DNA of 64,000 nt from Cyanoderma ruficeps (taxonomy: Eukaryota; Chordata; Aves; Passeriformes; Timaliidae): assembly GCA_008694505.1 (NCBI GenBank), contig VZDJ01000843.1:186001-250000 (forward strand), read 5' to 3'. The notes beneath the pieces are model-generated. The model made no database searches and was not told the DNA's origin. It was given only the letters and a program-made list of their open reading frames with translations. Position 1 is the stretch's first letter. Each line of letters starts with the position of its first letter. The translations under genes were made by a program, and so were the position numbers. Of this stretch, positions 39,126-50,682 are shown piece after piece.

Positions 39126-42100
39126 TCTATTTTGTAGTCATTCCTGTGGTGATCAGAAGGTATTGTTACCAAGAAAGATTTCTTTACCGTACTCAGTCGA
39201 TCACAACGGGCAATACATAGGAACGCAGACTTTGCTTGCTCTGGTGCTCATGATGTAAGAGAGGCTGAAATATCTGGCTGTAAATGGTCAGCACTAGGAT
39301 TGAATGAAGGGTGAGGGGGGTTTTTAGCTGGGAACAACCCTCACCACTCAGAGCAGCTCACATTATTACACTGGTGTTTTATTTGGCATCTTCTCCTCCA
39401 CAGATCTGCAGTATGCATGAATAAATTAGAAAGCAGGAGAAGTTCACTCCCTGTGGTTTGTTGTACTTCATCTTCCTCCTCTGTATAATAGGGGAAAGGA
39501 AGCAGCATTAAAATGCTGGGGGCAAAATGTCCTGTTACTTGGCGAGTTCAAAGGTACTGTATGATGAAACAGGTCACAAGTCGGGTAGAACAAAAAGAAC
39601 CACAGGCATGTCCCTCATTTGAAACTGGTTTAGAAACAAAAGCAGCAGGTGTCCTTTGAATGTGGAAATCGGTGACAAAAACAGGCAGTTTGTAGCTGTG
39701 TTTTTTTATTTAGGATATGTTAATGAATCATGTGGTTGTCACTATGCATGTGTAAATAAAAAGACTAAAAACATGCTTCTCAGAGTCAGGTTACAAATAA
39801 TGAGAATATTCTACTGAAATATTTTTCTATAGCCCGTGATGCATTTGGACAAACATGTCTGCGACACCTGTTAATAGCTTATTAAGTCTTTCATAAATTG
39901 AACATTGCTGTAGTGTCTGCTCCTTTTCTGTTCTATCCTTGCTTTCTTTTTATTTAGTTCTTAAGGTGATAAGAAATTACCCTTAAATTTTCACTATTTC
40001 CTACTCTGATTCTCAGATTTCAAGGGAAAAAATTACAAATCCAGCTCAACAATTGGCTCAATTGCAAAGCATCAAATATTAAGAAGTGACATTTTGAGTT
40101 ACTTATGTTTGTATTAATAATTTGAGAACATCTATCCATTGCTCTGAAACCTAATGGCTCTGTTGCCTTGTGTCTCACTTAATGCACCTGATCCTGCTCT
40201 TTCCAGGGTTCCAGCACTTCTTTACTTCTGTAATTTCTTGGACTTCCTCCAGTCATTCAGAAAATCTTTCTTTTTTTTCTGAATTTCACAGACATTTCCT
40301 TGGATTTTTCCCTTGTCCCTTCATTCTCAACTCTTTTTTTTTTTCTGACCATATATAATAAGATCTGCTTGCCAGTTTCTGCCTCATTTTAGTGTTTCAG
40401 GAGTTTCTGGCAACTTTTATACCCTTCTGCATATTTCTGTTTTTAAACTAGTATGATGAAAGGACTCAAGAAATTTTTCTTTAAATCCTTCCTGGTTATT
40501 CCTCCTTCCAAACGCAGAAATCCACGCTCTTCCTGTCTTATAATGTAACTTTTTTGGTTTTGTTTCTGTACTTGTCTTTACCCATTGCATTTTGCCAATT
40601 TGTCATTGATTTTCTGTAAGATATTCCCTTCCTCTCTCTCCTATTTCCAAGTGTTTGTTGTATGTCATGTGCAGTACATGAGCCTATGAGCTAACATTCA
40701 TAATGATTTTTATTACCTTGGTAATGATGCTAAAGACTTGATGCAGGGGGTCAGACAAGTTTTAGTCCTGCTTTTAAAACTAGTCTTTTCATAACCTGGG
40801 CATTCACCAAACCAGAGAAGAAAATGACTCTTCCTAACTCTGATTTGGGTTTGGGGTATTTTTTCTCTTTTTTGGTCATTCTTTATTTTTTCTGTAGAAT
40901 AGCTACCAGTGTGGAAAAGTACTTTCTGAAGAGATGCTGGCAACCCCTCCATTTACTGTGGGGGTTTTGGTGACCATAAATAATTATCTAATGTTTCTCT
41001 GGGCAGCGTGGTAGGCAGGCAGCCCAGTCATGAGATGCTTGGTGAATGTGTGAATTGTGAGATGGCTGATTTTACAGGTCAGACAAACTTGCCCTGTTAC
41101 CCTGCTCAGAATTAGCATCTAGCACTCATTGTTGCTATAATTAGTGCAGTTATTTATAGCAGTCAGTCAGCACATAATTTCATAAGTGAAGGCCTGACTT
41201 AGTGAATACATCAAGGAGGACACATAAGTAGACAGCTGCTTTTCGTGGTTGCTTCTACGATACAGTATTGATGCAGTGAGTTGCACAGATTAATAACTAT
41301 ACTGTGGTCTGAGTTTTCTTCTCAAGTGCTTTCCTGAGCAAAGCTTTACCTGACTAAACTCTTAGCTGTGTTCATTTCTGTTTCTGTTGCCAGTGTGGTT
41401 TTACAGACTTGTATGAATAATTAGCTTTGTAATCCTGGCCAAAAGTCACTTCCCAGTAAGCTATCTGCATTAAAGGTTTGTGTGATACAGTGTGATGCAG
41501 TCTTTGCATAAGGTAGTTCTAAACTTCAGAGTCTACCAACACTTGGCATTTAAGCAACTTTATCACTCTCTTTCCTGGGTGCAGTTAAATTGAAAATGCT
41601 ACTTGCTTTTGGACTGCAATCTTCCAGGACTGACTTCTGAGCATAAGTGAATATTTTTTAGCAATTTTTAAGTTAGACTTGGAGGCTGGGTTTTATTTTT
41701 TGAAGAATACATCCAAATGGTCTTCCTATTTGTTTGCTTTTGAACAGTGCTGTAATTTAAGCACTTGGGAGAATTTAGTCTGGAATAGCCTGGGTTGACA
41801 GAAATAGTAATAAATGGCAATTTTGACTTAATGAAGTTTGGGGGTTGCTTTTTTTTTTTTCTTTCACTGTCAATGCCACAGTGCAAATCTTACCTGCACT
41901 GACATCTGCAAGCAAAAATATGCATGTGTGGTTTATTTCAGGTTTATGCATACCAACAGGCTGAAATTATTGGTTCGCACCAGTAGAGCACTTCTGTCCT
42001 TAAGGTTTGCATTAGTGCAGCTTTACCCATGTTGAAGCTAAATGTCTGTATGAGCAAAGGAGGCCTCAGCTGCAAATATGTAGAAAGATACTTGCTATAG

Positions 42101-42628
42101 ATGTGCACTTCATACACTTTGCTCAGTTAACTTCATGAGAAAATCACAGTTAAGATGCATAATTCTGCATCAAGCATCCATATAAATTTTTCAGCAAGTT
42201 ACTTTTAACACTGGGGATTTTCTTTGAGGTTTTGTGCACTTCATTTATTTGGAATCATTTTGTTCAAGGTGTAGCACTCCTCCCCAACTGTACAGGGAAC
42301 ATAGAAATGCAGTGTGACTTTATGTGTTTTTATTGTTGCCACCTATGGCTTTTAAAAAATACCATGTGATGTAAAACACACAGGTTGTTCATTCTTTTTT
42401 TGTGATTTTTAAATACCTAAAAATTCTTTTGACATTGAGTGTACAGGCAGTCTCTCCTTCAGTTTGTGTACAGCAGATCAAGAGGCAGGGATACTCTTCA
42501 GGAAGTAGGAGCAGACTGTAGAGGATTGTAGGAGGCATAAAATACTGCCTTGGTGACTGGAGAACGTTCCAACTTGAACTCTTTCTCTCTGCAGTAGGTT
42601 GAAGCATCTGTTGTGCAGAAAACACACA

Positions 42629-42646
42629 GCTGCTGCTGCTGCTGCT
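42629..42646. repeat. (GCT)6 trinucleotide run
   Basis: Six uninterrupted GCT units in intron sequence; no coding context. Confidence 0.9.
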
Positions 42647-43815
42647 TCAAGCAGAGATTGATAAAACACTGTCCAGATGCGCCTACACCTAAGAAAGTCT
42701 AAGCTTTGATGCAGCGTTAATTTTGGGGTTTTTTGACTGAGGGACTTCGGCTTGTTTAGTCTTTGTATAAATGCATTTAGTATAAAATCCCACCTTTCTT
42801 TAGACAGTAGGAGCCACAGTTGCATTTCATGCTGCATACAAGGGGAGATCTTAAATGGGCAGAACTTTACTTGACTGGACTTGCAATAAAATTTCACAAG
42901 TTCTGTTTTGTAGAGGGACTGTTCAACAAAACTGCACAGAAACCTGTGTATTTAAGGAAAAGTGTGTTCAAAGGAATCTCCTCTTTAGATGGTTTCTTTC
43001 ACCTTCTCCCATCTCACATTGAGATCTGTGGGCAAAATGAGCTGTCATTTTACCTTGTGTCGTAACTGTTGTGTTAAGCCAACCATTCCTTGTCTGTTCA
43101 AAATTATACCAAGGTAAACACTATAAACTTAAGCACAGCTATAGTTTGGTTCCTGCAGACCTTCCTTTTTGTTTTTTTTTTAGTCTTCAAACTGAATATC
43201 ATTTGGCATCAGTTCTACAGGCATCTGATGTGTTCTGAGGACCATGCAGTGTTTGCGGGCTATGTTTACAGAGAGTTTTTGCATACTGTTGGTTGAGTGC
43301 ATTGATGATATTTTTTTTTGTCTATACATTACTCACTAAAAGGTAGTTCTATTTAACTGTAGTTTCGAAGCATGATTTATGTTTGAATTTCTTTAACCTT
43401 TAAATAGACAAGTCATCATGTCATCATGACATTTATTTATGTCAAGAATTTTTTTCAGCACTGAAGTTTTCCATTAACAGGATGATCGTCATTTGATTTG
43501 TTTAGCCATCATTATCTTAGGCTGGAGCATTAGCTTTACCCCAGAAAGAATAATTTCTATACCTGTAGTACAGCTGAAGTTTTGAGTAATTATTCCACAG
43601 TGATATGTTTGCATATTTCCACATTGGATATAGTTTAAAAAACTTACAGCAGTGGGATTTTAAAAGAACCTCCACTCATCTGCTCCCCACATGAAAACTT
43701 TGCGGCCACCACAGTACAAAAATGTAACAATTAGACTTGGCTAGACAGTGAGAAAACCTCCAGACTATTTAAAACCATAAAAGTGGAAAAATCAGAATGT
43801 TATGTTTTATTGCAG

Positions 43816-43962
43816 GTTCGGGAGCTGCAGACTCGTTTGCAGAGCATGCAGGCCGCGGGCCCATCCAGCCCAAGCCGCTTCACTCCTGCCAACCGGCCCG
43901 TCAACCCCAGCACAGGAGAGCTGAGTACCAGCAGCAGCAGCAATGACATTCCCATTGCCAAG
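43816..43962 (+). CDS. MCC: MCC coding exon 6 of window (147 nt)
   Basis: The acceptor is TTTTATTGCAG; the donor AAG|GTGGTG is the weakest of the set. It has 49 codons in phase 0-0: VRELQTRLQSMQAAGPSSPS, RFTPANRPVNPSTGELSTSS, SSNDIPIAK. The first part ends the coiled coil. The rest is a Pro/Ser/Thr-rich disordered hinge with four consecutive AGC Ser codons. It is GC-rich against an AT-rich background. Confidence 0.97.
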
Positions 43963-44260
43963 GTGGTGTTTGTGTGTTTGTAACCCTTCTCATGACCTGG
44001 GAAAAGCAGGCTTCATTTTGTGCTGTGCAAGTGTGGGATTAACTGGGAGATGTTTAGGGGAGTCCTGAGCAGGTCCATGAACTTGAGCTGTGGAAAGGAA
44101 TTAAACACTGTTGATTGTAGTTCCCTCAGTTACAACGCAGGGCTCCGTTCTCTAGAAGTTTGGTTCAGCTTTGGAAGTGTAACTAGAGAACAGATGGGGT
44201 TTGTGTGATCTTTATGGGGTGTGGGCTGCTGTGTAACCTGTGCAGCATTCTGATTTACAG

Positions 44261-44350
44261 ATTGCTGAAAGAGTGAAGTTGTCAAAGACGAGATCAGAGT
44301 CTTCATCATCTGATAGACCTGTCTTAGGATCAGAAATCAGCAGCATAGGG
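44261..44350 (+). CDS. MCC: MCC coding exon 7 of window (90 nt)
   Basis: The acceptor is TTCTGATTTACAG; the donor is GGG|GTAAGG. It has 30 codons in phase 0-0: IAERVKLSKTRSESSSSDRP and VLGSEISSIG. It completes the Ser-rich linker (potential phosphorylation sites, inference). It is too short to show up as a long ORF and was found by extending the MCC reading frame. Only 298 nt separate it from the previous exon. Confidence 0.98.
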
Positions 44351-45008
44351 GTAAGGACTAAGAGCTGTATGCATGCATGATCCGTGTTCCAATAAAGGCA
44401 TTGTTTTCTTAATAAAATTAATATGTGAAATATCTGAAAATACTTTAAAAGCTAGTTTGAGGAAAATATTTCAACAAAGAATATTTCACCTGGTATTAAG
44501 ATCTCATTTTCTTAAAACTAGTGGCTAGAAGTCATTCGCATGGATGACTTCAAGAAGAAAATTTTGAAGTCAGTTCCACCAAAATATCCTTCAAAAAGAC
44601 TCTCCAGTTTTATTTCACAACTTTCAACCAACAGTGAACTGGATTCTGCTTTTGAAATGCCAGTGTAAATCAATAACGCTGTTGTTACTGTGTATTTGTT
44701 TTTACCGAAGAACTTGGCTCTAACCCTTTGCTAAGCTCCCAAGAATGTAAATAACTTGCATTGTAGGCTTTTTAAATGTATAATGAAATAGTGGATTTCA
44801 CCCTTGGTTAGTAGAGTTTTAGAACAAAATAGCTTCTAAAAGTGGAATCTTGTAAATGTTCTATTCAATGTAAAATTCGTAACAAAAACTGAATAATGAA
44901 TGCTTTGAAGTGAGTGCATACAAGTAAATGCAGTTCTCCATGCAGAAAGTATCTGGGAGAAAGCCAGTGGGTATCTATTCGCAATGATCTATTAACTGCC
45001 TTGTGCAG
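44351..45008 (+). other. MCC: Short intron containing a candidate alternative exon
   Basis: A 658-nt phase-0 intron between exons 7 and 8. It holds the candidate terminal exon at 44522-44668. The acceptor of the next exon is TGCCTTGTGCAG. Confidence 0.85.
44522..44668 (+). CDS. Candidate alternative terminal exon of MCC (48 codons + TAA)
   Basis: Immediately after a plausible acceptor (CATTTTCTTAAAACTAG) an ORF opens in exactly the phase that exon 7 leaves (phase 0). It reads WLEVIRMDDFKKKILKSVPP, KYPSKRLSSFISQLSTNSEL, DSAFEMPV and then TAA. The codon before it in frame is TAG, part of the acceptor, so the ORF starts at the splice site. The peptide has a balanced, protein-like composition. 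Splicing exon 7 to it would give an MCC form ending here, without the C-terminal half. No AATAAA or ATTAAA lies between the stop and exon 8, so the 3' end is unexplained. It could also be chance; I do not recognise the peptide. Confidence 0.45.
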   Translation, partial: WLEVIRMDDFKKKILKSVPPKYPSKRLSSFISQLSTNSELDSAFEMPV

Positions 45009-45157
45009 GTGTCTAGTACCATGGCTGAACATTTGGCACATTCGCTCCAAGACTGCTCAAACATCCAGGAAATCTTCCAGACTCTCTATTCACATGGATC
45101 TGCTATCTCTGAAAGCAAAATCCGAGAGTTTGAAGTGGAGACGGAGAGATTAAATAG
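45009..45157 (+). CDS. MCC: MCC coding exon 8 of window (149 nt)
   Basis: The acceptor is GCCTTGTGCAG; the donor is ATAG|GTGAGC. It encodes VSSTMAEHLAHSLQDCSNIQ, EIFQTLYSHGSAISESKIRE, FEVETERLN, and the first two bases of a split Ser (phase 2). It belongs to the conserved helical module shared by MCC and its relatives (the MCC-type PDZ-binding-protein domain, family knowledge from memory). Frames that ignore the splice sites here are not real proteins. Confidence 0.98.
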
Positions 45158-46876
45158 GTGAGCTGAAAAGTTAGATATGCTCACACATGTTGTCTTCTGT
45201 TAGCTTCATTAAAGTTGACTGCTTTTTTTACCATTTTTGAACATTTCTTAGTTCATTTCCAGCTCAGCTGTGGCAGCTGCAGATAAACATGGAATGTGGT
45301 TGCTGGAGAGGAGATTGAATCGTGCACTAAGGATTCTTTCCATGAGTATGAGTTTGTTTGTGTGTTATTAGATCAGCACAGCACCTTCCTCTGTCTGCAC
45401 TGTGGAGTGTCCCTCTCTGTGGCTGACTAAGTAGTCATGACATCTTTTTTCATAAGACACATTACTCCTTGAAACAAGAAATCCCATAATTTAGTCTGCA
45501 TCATTTTGGAATTAGCTTGCTTTGTTTTGTTCTGAAGAAACAGAATAATAGCGTTTAACTGTCTCAGTAAAAGTACTGATGTGTGGTGGTCTGGCATATA
45601 TACCAGCAAATAGGTTTCTTGCTGCAGAAGAAAGATTGCAGCTTTCTAGTTACAGTTAAAATACTGCTGGTGTTATTATCCTTTAGCAAACTCTATCAAA
45701 ACCACTGTTTTATGTCTTTTTTGGCACATAAAATCAAAACTGTGGATCAGGAATATGAGAATCGTGTCTCAGCATGTCTGTATCCAAATTCTGTCTTCCC
45801 CTCAGCTAGCTCAAATTTAGTCTGATCAGTACAATATCTCTTTTTATTTATAGTTCATGTTTTTGTAGTGCTGCAAAATGTGATTCTTGTTTTCTTTTTT
45901 CCTTTTTTTCTTTTTCTTCTGTACACTGCACAATTATGCTTTGACAGCATGTATCATTATAGAAGATGTCAAGATACAGAAGATGACAGTTCTAGCATCT
46001 AGAAAAGTCAGGGCTTTATTCTGGTAACTGAACAAATGGTATACTAGCCCTTCTTATTTTTCTTTGTTAAGAATTCAGTGATTTTAGAATCCTGGATGGC
46101 ATGGATTTCTCCATTAGCTATCTGTGCAGGGTTTCAAATTGTTTGTCTCTCTGGTTTTGGTATATATCAAATTTTTACAGTTAGGCGTAGTATATTGATG
46201 TATGGTTCAGTTGTCAGCAGAGAGAATAAACAGTAATACTGATACTCTGAATCTTCATTTTCATGTTCAGGGTTAGCCTCATTGAGGAGGGTGTTACAGT
46301 CAAGCTTCTGTTTGACTTTTGCCAGAACGTTTGGACGTTACATTGCCCCGCTGAAACCTCATTCGTAGTTTGGAAATTCCTTCTGTAATCACAAACCAAA
46401 CATGACTTCAGGTGGAACAGTTACTCTGGATTTTTTGAAGAAAGGAGGCTTTTATGCAACTGCATGATTCCTGCACGTACCCACAATCACACTAATGAAT
46501 ATGCCATTTAAAACAAGTTGCAAATGTGGCAGCAGAAAGTGCGGAATGAAGGCAGAAAAATTGAGCAAAAGGTTAATATGAAACTGTCCTATGCAGTCTT
46601 GTGGCTGCATAACAAGGGTACAGTGTTCTGCTTGCTGCTGTTGCACAGGGTTATGACTACATTTTGTGGGGAGGTGAAAAGGATGACGTAAGAGAAATTT
46701 CTATCCTCTTGGCTTTTGATAAGCATTACAGAACTGATGGATTTTTCCATCTTCATTAAAAAACACTTCTGTAGACCAAGAAATTTTCATTGTTTCAAAA
46801 TATGATTGTCTGAGAATTTTCAGGACAGTGACTGCAAGTTAAGCTTGATGGTTGCAAATTACTTGTTTTTTTGCAG
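45158..46876 (+). other. MCC: Intron, nothing recognised
   Basis: A 1719-nt phase-2 intron, AT-rich, with a T/C tract near 45890-45925. No repeat element or gene was identified. Confidence 0.85.
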
Positions 46877-47017
46877 CCGTATTGAACACCTGAAATCCCA
46901 GAATGACTTGCTGACAATAACACTGGAGGAGTGCAAGAGCAATGCAGAGAGGATGAGCATGCTTGTGGGCAAGTACGAGTCCAATGCCACAGCCCTCAGG
47001 CTGGCACTGCAGTACAG
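46877..47017 (+). CDS. MCC: MCC coding exon 9 of window (141 nt)
   Basis: The acceptor is TTGTTTTTTTGCAG; the donor is ACAG|GTACAT. One base completes Ser, then RIEHLKSQNDLLTITLEECK, SNAERMSMLVGKYESNATAL, RLALQY, and two bases of another split Ser (phase 2). Strong heptads continue the second coiled-coil region started in the previous exon. Residues are indistinguishable from the mammalian protein as remembered. Confidence 0.98.
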
Positions 47018-48173
47018 GTACATACCTACACAGGGGCTCAGCCACGAAGAGGGAGCTCGGGGAGACTTTGTAGAAGTGTCTGGGAATGAAGTTGTTGGTG
47101 TGACATAGTAATACTGTTTATTTCTTGTTTCCTCTCTAAAAAAGCACCCCTTTGGTTAAACTGTTCTGACTAACTACCCAGCTGAAGTTTCTACAGTGTA
47201 TTTCAACTGTAGTTGACCAGCATCTAACAGGAATGTAGAGGCTTATCTCTTTGTTCTTAAATACTGAATTAACATTTGAATTAGGGGTTGTGTGTAGGCT
47301 CAGACTGTCTTGCTGAATCCAACCTTAAGATACAGGTTCTCTGTACTTTTCCCAAGACCAGTGGACCAGAGAGTGTTAAACTGCACATAACTGAGAATGA
47401 CTTTGTATTGCATCAGTTGGAATTGTGGATTAATGGCTTGGTATTTGGTAATAAGTATTTAAATTTGCATCAAACTGTTCCCAGAAATATGGTGTCACTT
47501 AACACCTTCAACTGCAACTAATTTGGGACAGGCAGGCTTGGTCTTGGAACAAATTGTGAGCCTTTTAAAGAATATATTATTTTACTATCAACCTTGAGCA
47601 AATTGCAATGAAGTGTTAATTGCTAATAGTGTATTAGTGTGTATTTATTAAAACATTAAAATGCAACAGGGATTGTGGGACTCATAGATATAATTGGAAG
47701 CTGTCCTGTTGTAAGGAGGAACATCTTACAGCCAAGACAGAGCAAGAGGTATTTTTCTTGCTTCTTTTCTGCTTACAACATTTTGTGTAGTATAATTACA
47801 TTGTAGAGTATAGAGTGCTGTGTGTTACCTAGTAAGAAGGTCTGGGAAAAGTTTCTCAAAGGGATCATCTTGACCACTGTTTGTATTTTCACCTGTTTAA
47901 AAACGCTGGAGTTTCCTTTATTTCAGGTCACTCTCTTATCTTTTGTCTTCTTACATTACTTGAGGCCAGCCTGGCACTGTTACAAGAACGGGGAGACTGC
48001 TGAATGCTTGTGATAGATGCTATGTGTATAATGTTATTTAATATCCCTGCTGCTAGACAAATAGTAGATAATTATGCAGTTAATCAAATACCTCTTTTTT
48101 TGTTGTTGCTATTGCAGGTGTACTTCTTTAAATTGCAGTTAATATTTTGTGTGATTTTTGTTTTCCCTTTCAG
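47018..48173 (+). other. MCC: Intron, nothing recognised
   Basis: A 1156-nt phase-2 intron with no recognisable repeat or gene. Confidence 0.85.
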
Positions 48174-48274
48174 TGAACAGTGCATAGAAGCATATGAACT
48201 GCTGTTGGCATTGGCAGAAAGTGAGCAGAGTCTCATTCTTGGACAATTCACAGCTGCAGGTGTTGGTTCTGTTG
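48174..48274 (+). CDS. MCC: MCC coding exon 10 of window (101 nt)
   Basis: The acceptor is TTTTCCCTTTCAG; the donor is GTTG|GTAAGA. It encodes EQCIEAYELLLALAESEQSL and ILGQFTAAGVGSV, plus the first base of a split Gly (phase 1). The junction with the next exon reads GSV-GDQTGDEN. From memory the human protein has one residue more at this point (SSPGDQ), so this exon end may differ by a codon between birds and mammals. Confidence 0.97.
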
Positions 48275-50498
48275 GTAAGATGTCAATGAATCACTTAATT
48301 TAAGGGCTTTTTGGCATGTTAGAATTGGTTGTACTGGTGAGTCATGTCATGACCAATTATTTAAGAATGCTCTTCAGTAATTTCATGTTTTTAACTATTG
48401 AAATTAGCTTACACACCCCAAAAATAGGGGAAAAATGCAAGAGAGCAATTTAAATTCACCTGTATATGCTATCACAAGGAGATGCCTCTTCTGGCAGGAG
48501 TGAGATTGTTGTAGGCATGCAACTGTACAGAGCAGGATAATTAAACAATACTTGTGAGCACAGGTAGCTTAGGACCATACACCTGTGGTAGTTGCAAGTC
48601 CAGATTCAGTAAGATTGACTCCCCAGAAACAGTCTAATCTGTGAAAAACTGGGTTTAAAATAGTACAAAGGTAGCACTGAGTAGTTACAAACAAAAAAAA
48701 TTCTAAGAGGCAGTAATTTTTCACCCCCTGTTTTGCCTTTGCTCTAGAATTTTAAAATATTCTATCTTCTATTTAGCTTGTATGTTCTGGATTTTTCTTA
48801 TTTTGTGGCCAGTTAATCCTGTGGCTAGGTGTTGTTCTTTACTATGTTACCTGCTAAGTACTGGAACAAGCCATTATCATAGGTACAGTACAGTTCAGAA
48901 ATTTGGAGCTTGCCATTGCTGCTGGCTCCATTCTTCTGATGGAAAGAGGTGATTACACAATGAAATTCCAGTGTTAGTAGTTCCATTCCTTTTATAGATA
49001 GGAGAAGGCAGTCACCACAATCTTCAAGTAGGAAAAAGGGAAGCATTCAGAGAGAGAATAGCTCTTCATACTGTACTAAGTCATAACAAGTGCCTAGTGT
49101 GTTAGGAGCACTGGCTTCTCAGTAGAGAGGATGGCTGAGATTTCCTTCCACCTTTCTCCAAACTCTGTTCATTCCTTTCCACAATGTGCTAGGGAACATT
49201 TCCCAGCTGGATGAGATCAGTGAGTAGCAAAAGTGAATTTAGGCTTGGATTTTTTACTCCTGTAGGTGTTAGAAAGAAATCTTATAAGGGAGAAATACTT
49301 GGGGTTTCATCTGACATGCATTTTATGGAAGAGACTGTAGTTAAATTTTTATGTAGGTATCTGTCTACAGCTCTTAATTATGGTATTATCAGTTACAGCC
49401 CTGAGATAGAAATAGTGCAAATTTCCCATTACACGGCACAGCATGGAGAAAGTTGTGTGTGGTTTATGTACCTTTACTTCATTATGAAATTTGATTAACA
49501 CACCTAGATAAAATAATAGATTTTTGGTTTGAAGATCAAACTTTATATCAACATCTGTGAGTGGAAAATTCATGGGAGTTGTATCACTTAAAGCTGAGCA
49601 TATCCAGCTTCTCTTAACAGAGCAGTCACCCTTCCTTTCATGCTCATTAATGTTATTTCTAGAGCATGCATTTCACTCAGCAAGTGTGAAGTACAGCTAA
49701 TTGACTTGAGCAAGGATTAAATGAAAATCCAACACAGAGCAAGCTGTTGGCTTTTGCTAAAGTATGGATATATTGTAGCTTAATCTACAAATATATTTGT
49801 AGATTTTTTTGTGAAGCCAGTAGCATGTCTTAATTTAATGACTTGACTGCAGCTGGAGGACTGTAGGAGTAGTGACGATGGTGGTTTTGGTCCTGCTACT
49901 CCTGAAGCTTACCAGCTACACGGGTAGCTGTATAACCACTAAAAATTATATCAGTTTAATAAACCAGGGCTAGTTTTCTTTTGGCTTAGTATTCATGACT
50001 GTAAGATATGAGAGGCCACTCCTGAGCAGCAGGGCAATTCTTCTGCCTGGCCAGGTAGCCTGTAAGAAGGTGTTCTGGCAAACCATCAGGCTTGAGATCA
50101 AGGTGCCTGTGAGGAGAAGCTCTGGAGATGATTATGCTGTGGAATCACACTGCACCAGCTGGAGTAAGAGTTGTAATTGAGGCAGAGGCTTTTCCAGTGT
50201 GTTCATAATTTGAGCATCCAGACTTAATGCAGAATTGCACACCATTACAAACAGACAAGCTAAAATCCTGCATCAGTTAAGACATGTTGCCTGGAGCCAC
50301 AGGTACCTGGGGCTTGTGACTGGGAGCAGGGTGCATTCAGGCCAGTATCCCAGTTACTGCCGATGCTCACAAGGAAATGAAATTGCTTTTACTTCGCAGA
50401 TTGGTACTTTATTGTCATTGTCTTGGTGTAAACTGAGAGTGAGTAGAAAGATCTCTTGCCTTACTTTCTGTCTAAAGCATTGTTTGCTTGAAAAATAG
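48275..50498 (+). other. MCC: Intron with a perfect palindrome
   Basis: A 2224-nt phase-1 intron. A 24-bp perfect palindrome lies at 49782-49805. No transposon or gene was recognised. The 3' end (GCTTGAAAAATAG) has a poor pyrimidine tract. Confidence 0.85.
49782..49805. repeat. 24-bp perfect palindrome
   Basis: The half-site AATCTACAAATA is followed directly by its reverse complement, with no spacer. It is AT-rich and able to form a cruciform; no element context. Confidence 0.9.
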
Positions 50499-50682
50499 GG
50501 GACCAGACGGGTGATGAAAATGTCACACAGATGCTTAAGAGGGCTCATGACTGCAGGAAGACAGCTGAGAATGCAGCAAAAGCCTTGCTGATGAAGCTGG
50601 ATGGGAGCTGTGGGGGAGCCTATGCAGTCACAGGCTGTAGCATGCAGCCCTGGGAAAGCCTCTCCTCCAACAGTCACACCAG
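50499..50682 (+). CDS. MCC: MCC coding exon 11 of window (184 nt)
   Basis: The acceptor AAAAATAG is weak; the donor is CCAG|GTAACT. Two bases complete Gly, then DQTGDENVTQMLKRAHDCRK, TAENAAKALLMKLDGSCGGA, YAVTGCSMQPWESLSSNSHT, and two bases of a split Ser (phase 2). It holds a conserved basic helix (QMLKRAHDCRKTAENAAKAL) followed by a Ser-rich loop. It is GC-richer than its introns. Confidence 0.97.

Larger units (their letters stand above)
35446..43815 (+). other. MCC: Longest complete intron in the window
   Basis: An 8370-nt phase-0 intron. It contains a degenerate CR1 reverse-transcriptase fragment (about 39062-39125), a (GCT)6 run (42629-42646) and several T/C-rich tracts (for example 40150-40380). 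No exon or other gene could be recognised on either strand. Confidence 0.85.

Noticed and set aside
46806..47108. ORF starting at 46806 across exon 9
   Set aside because: The real exon is only 46877-47017; the flanking codons are intron read-through beyond clear AG and GT sites.
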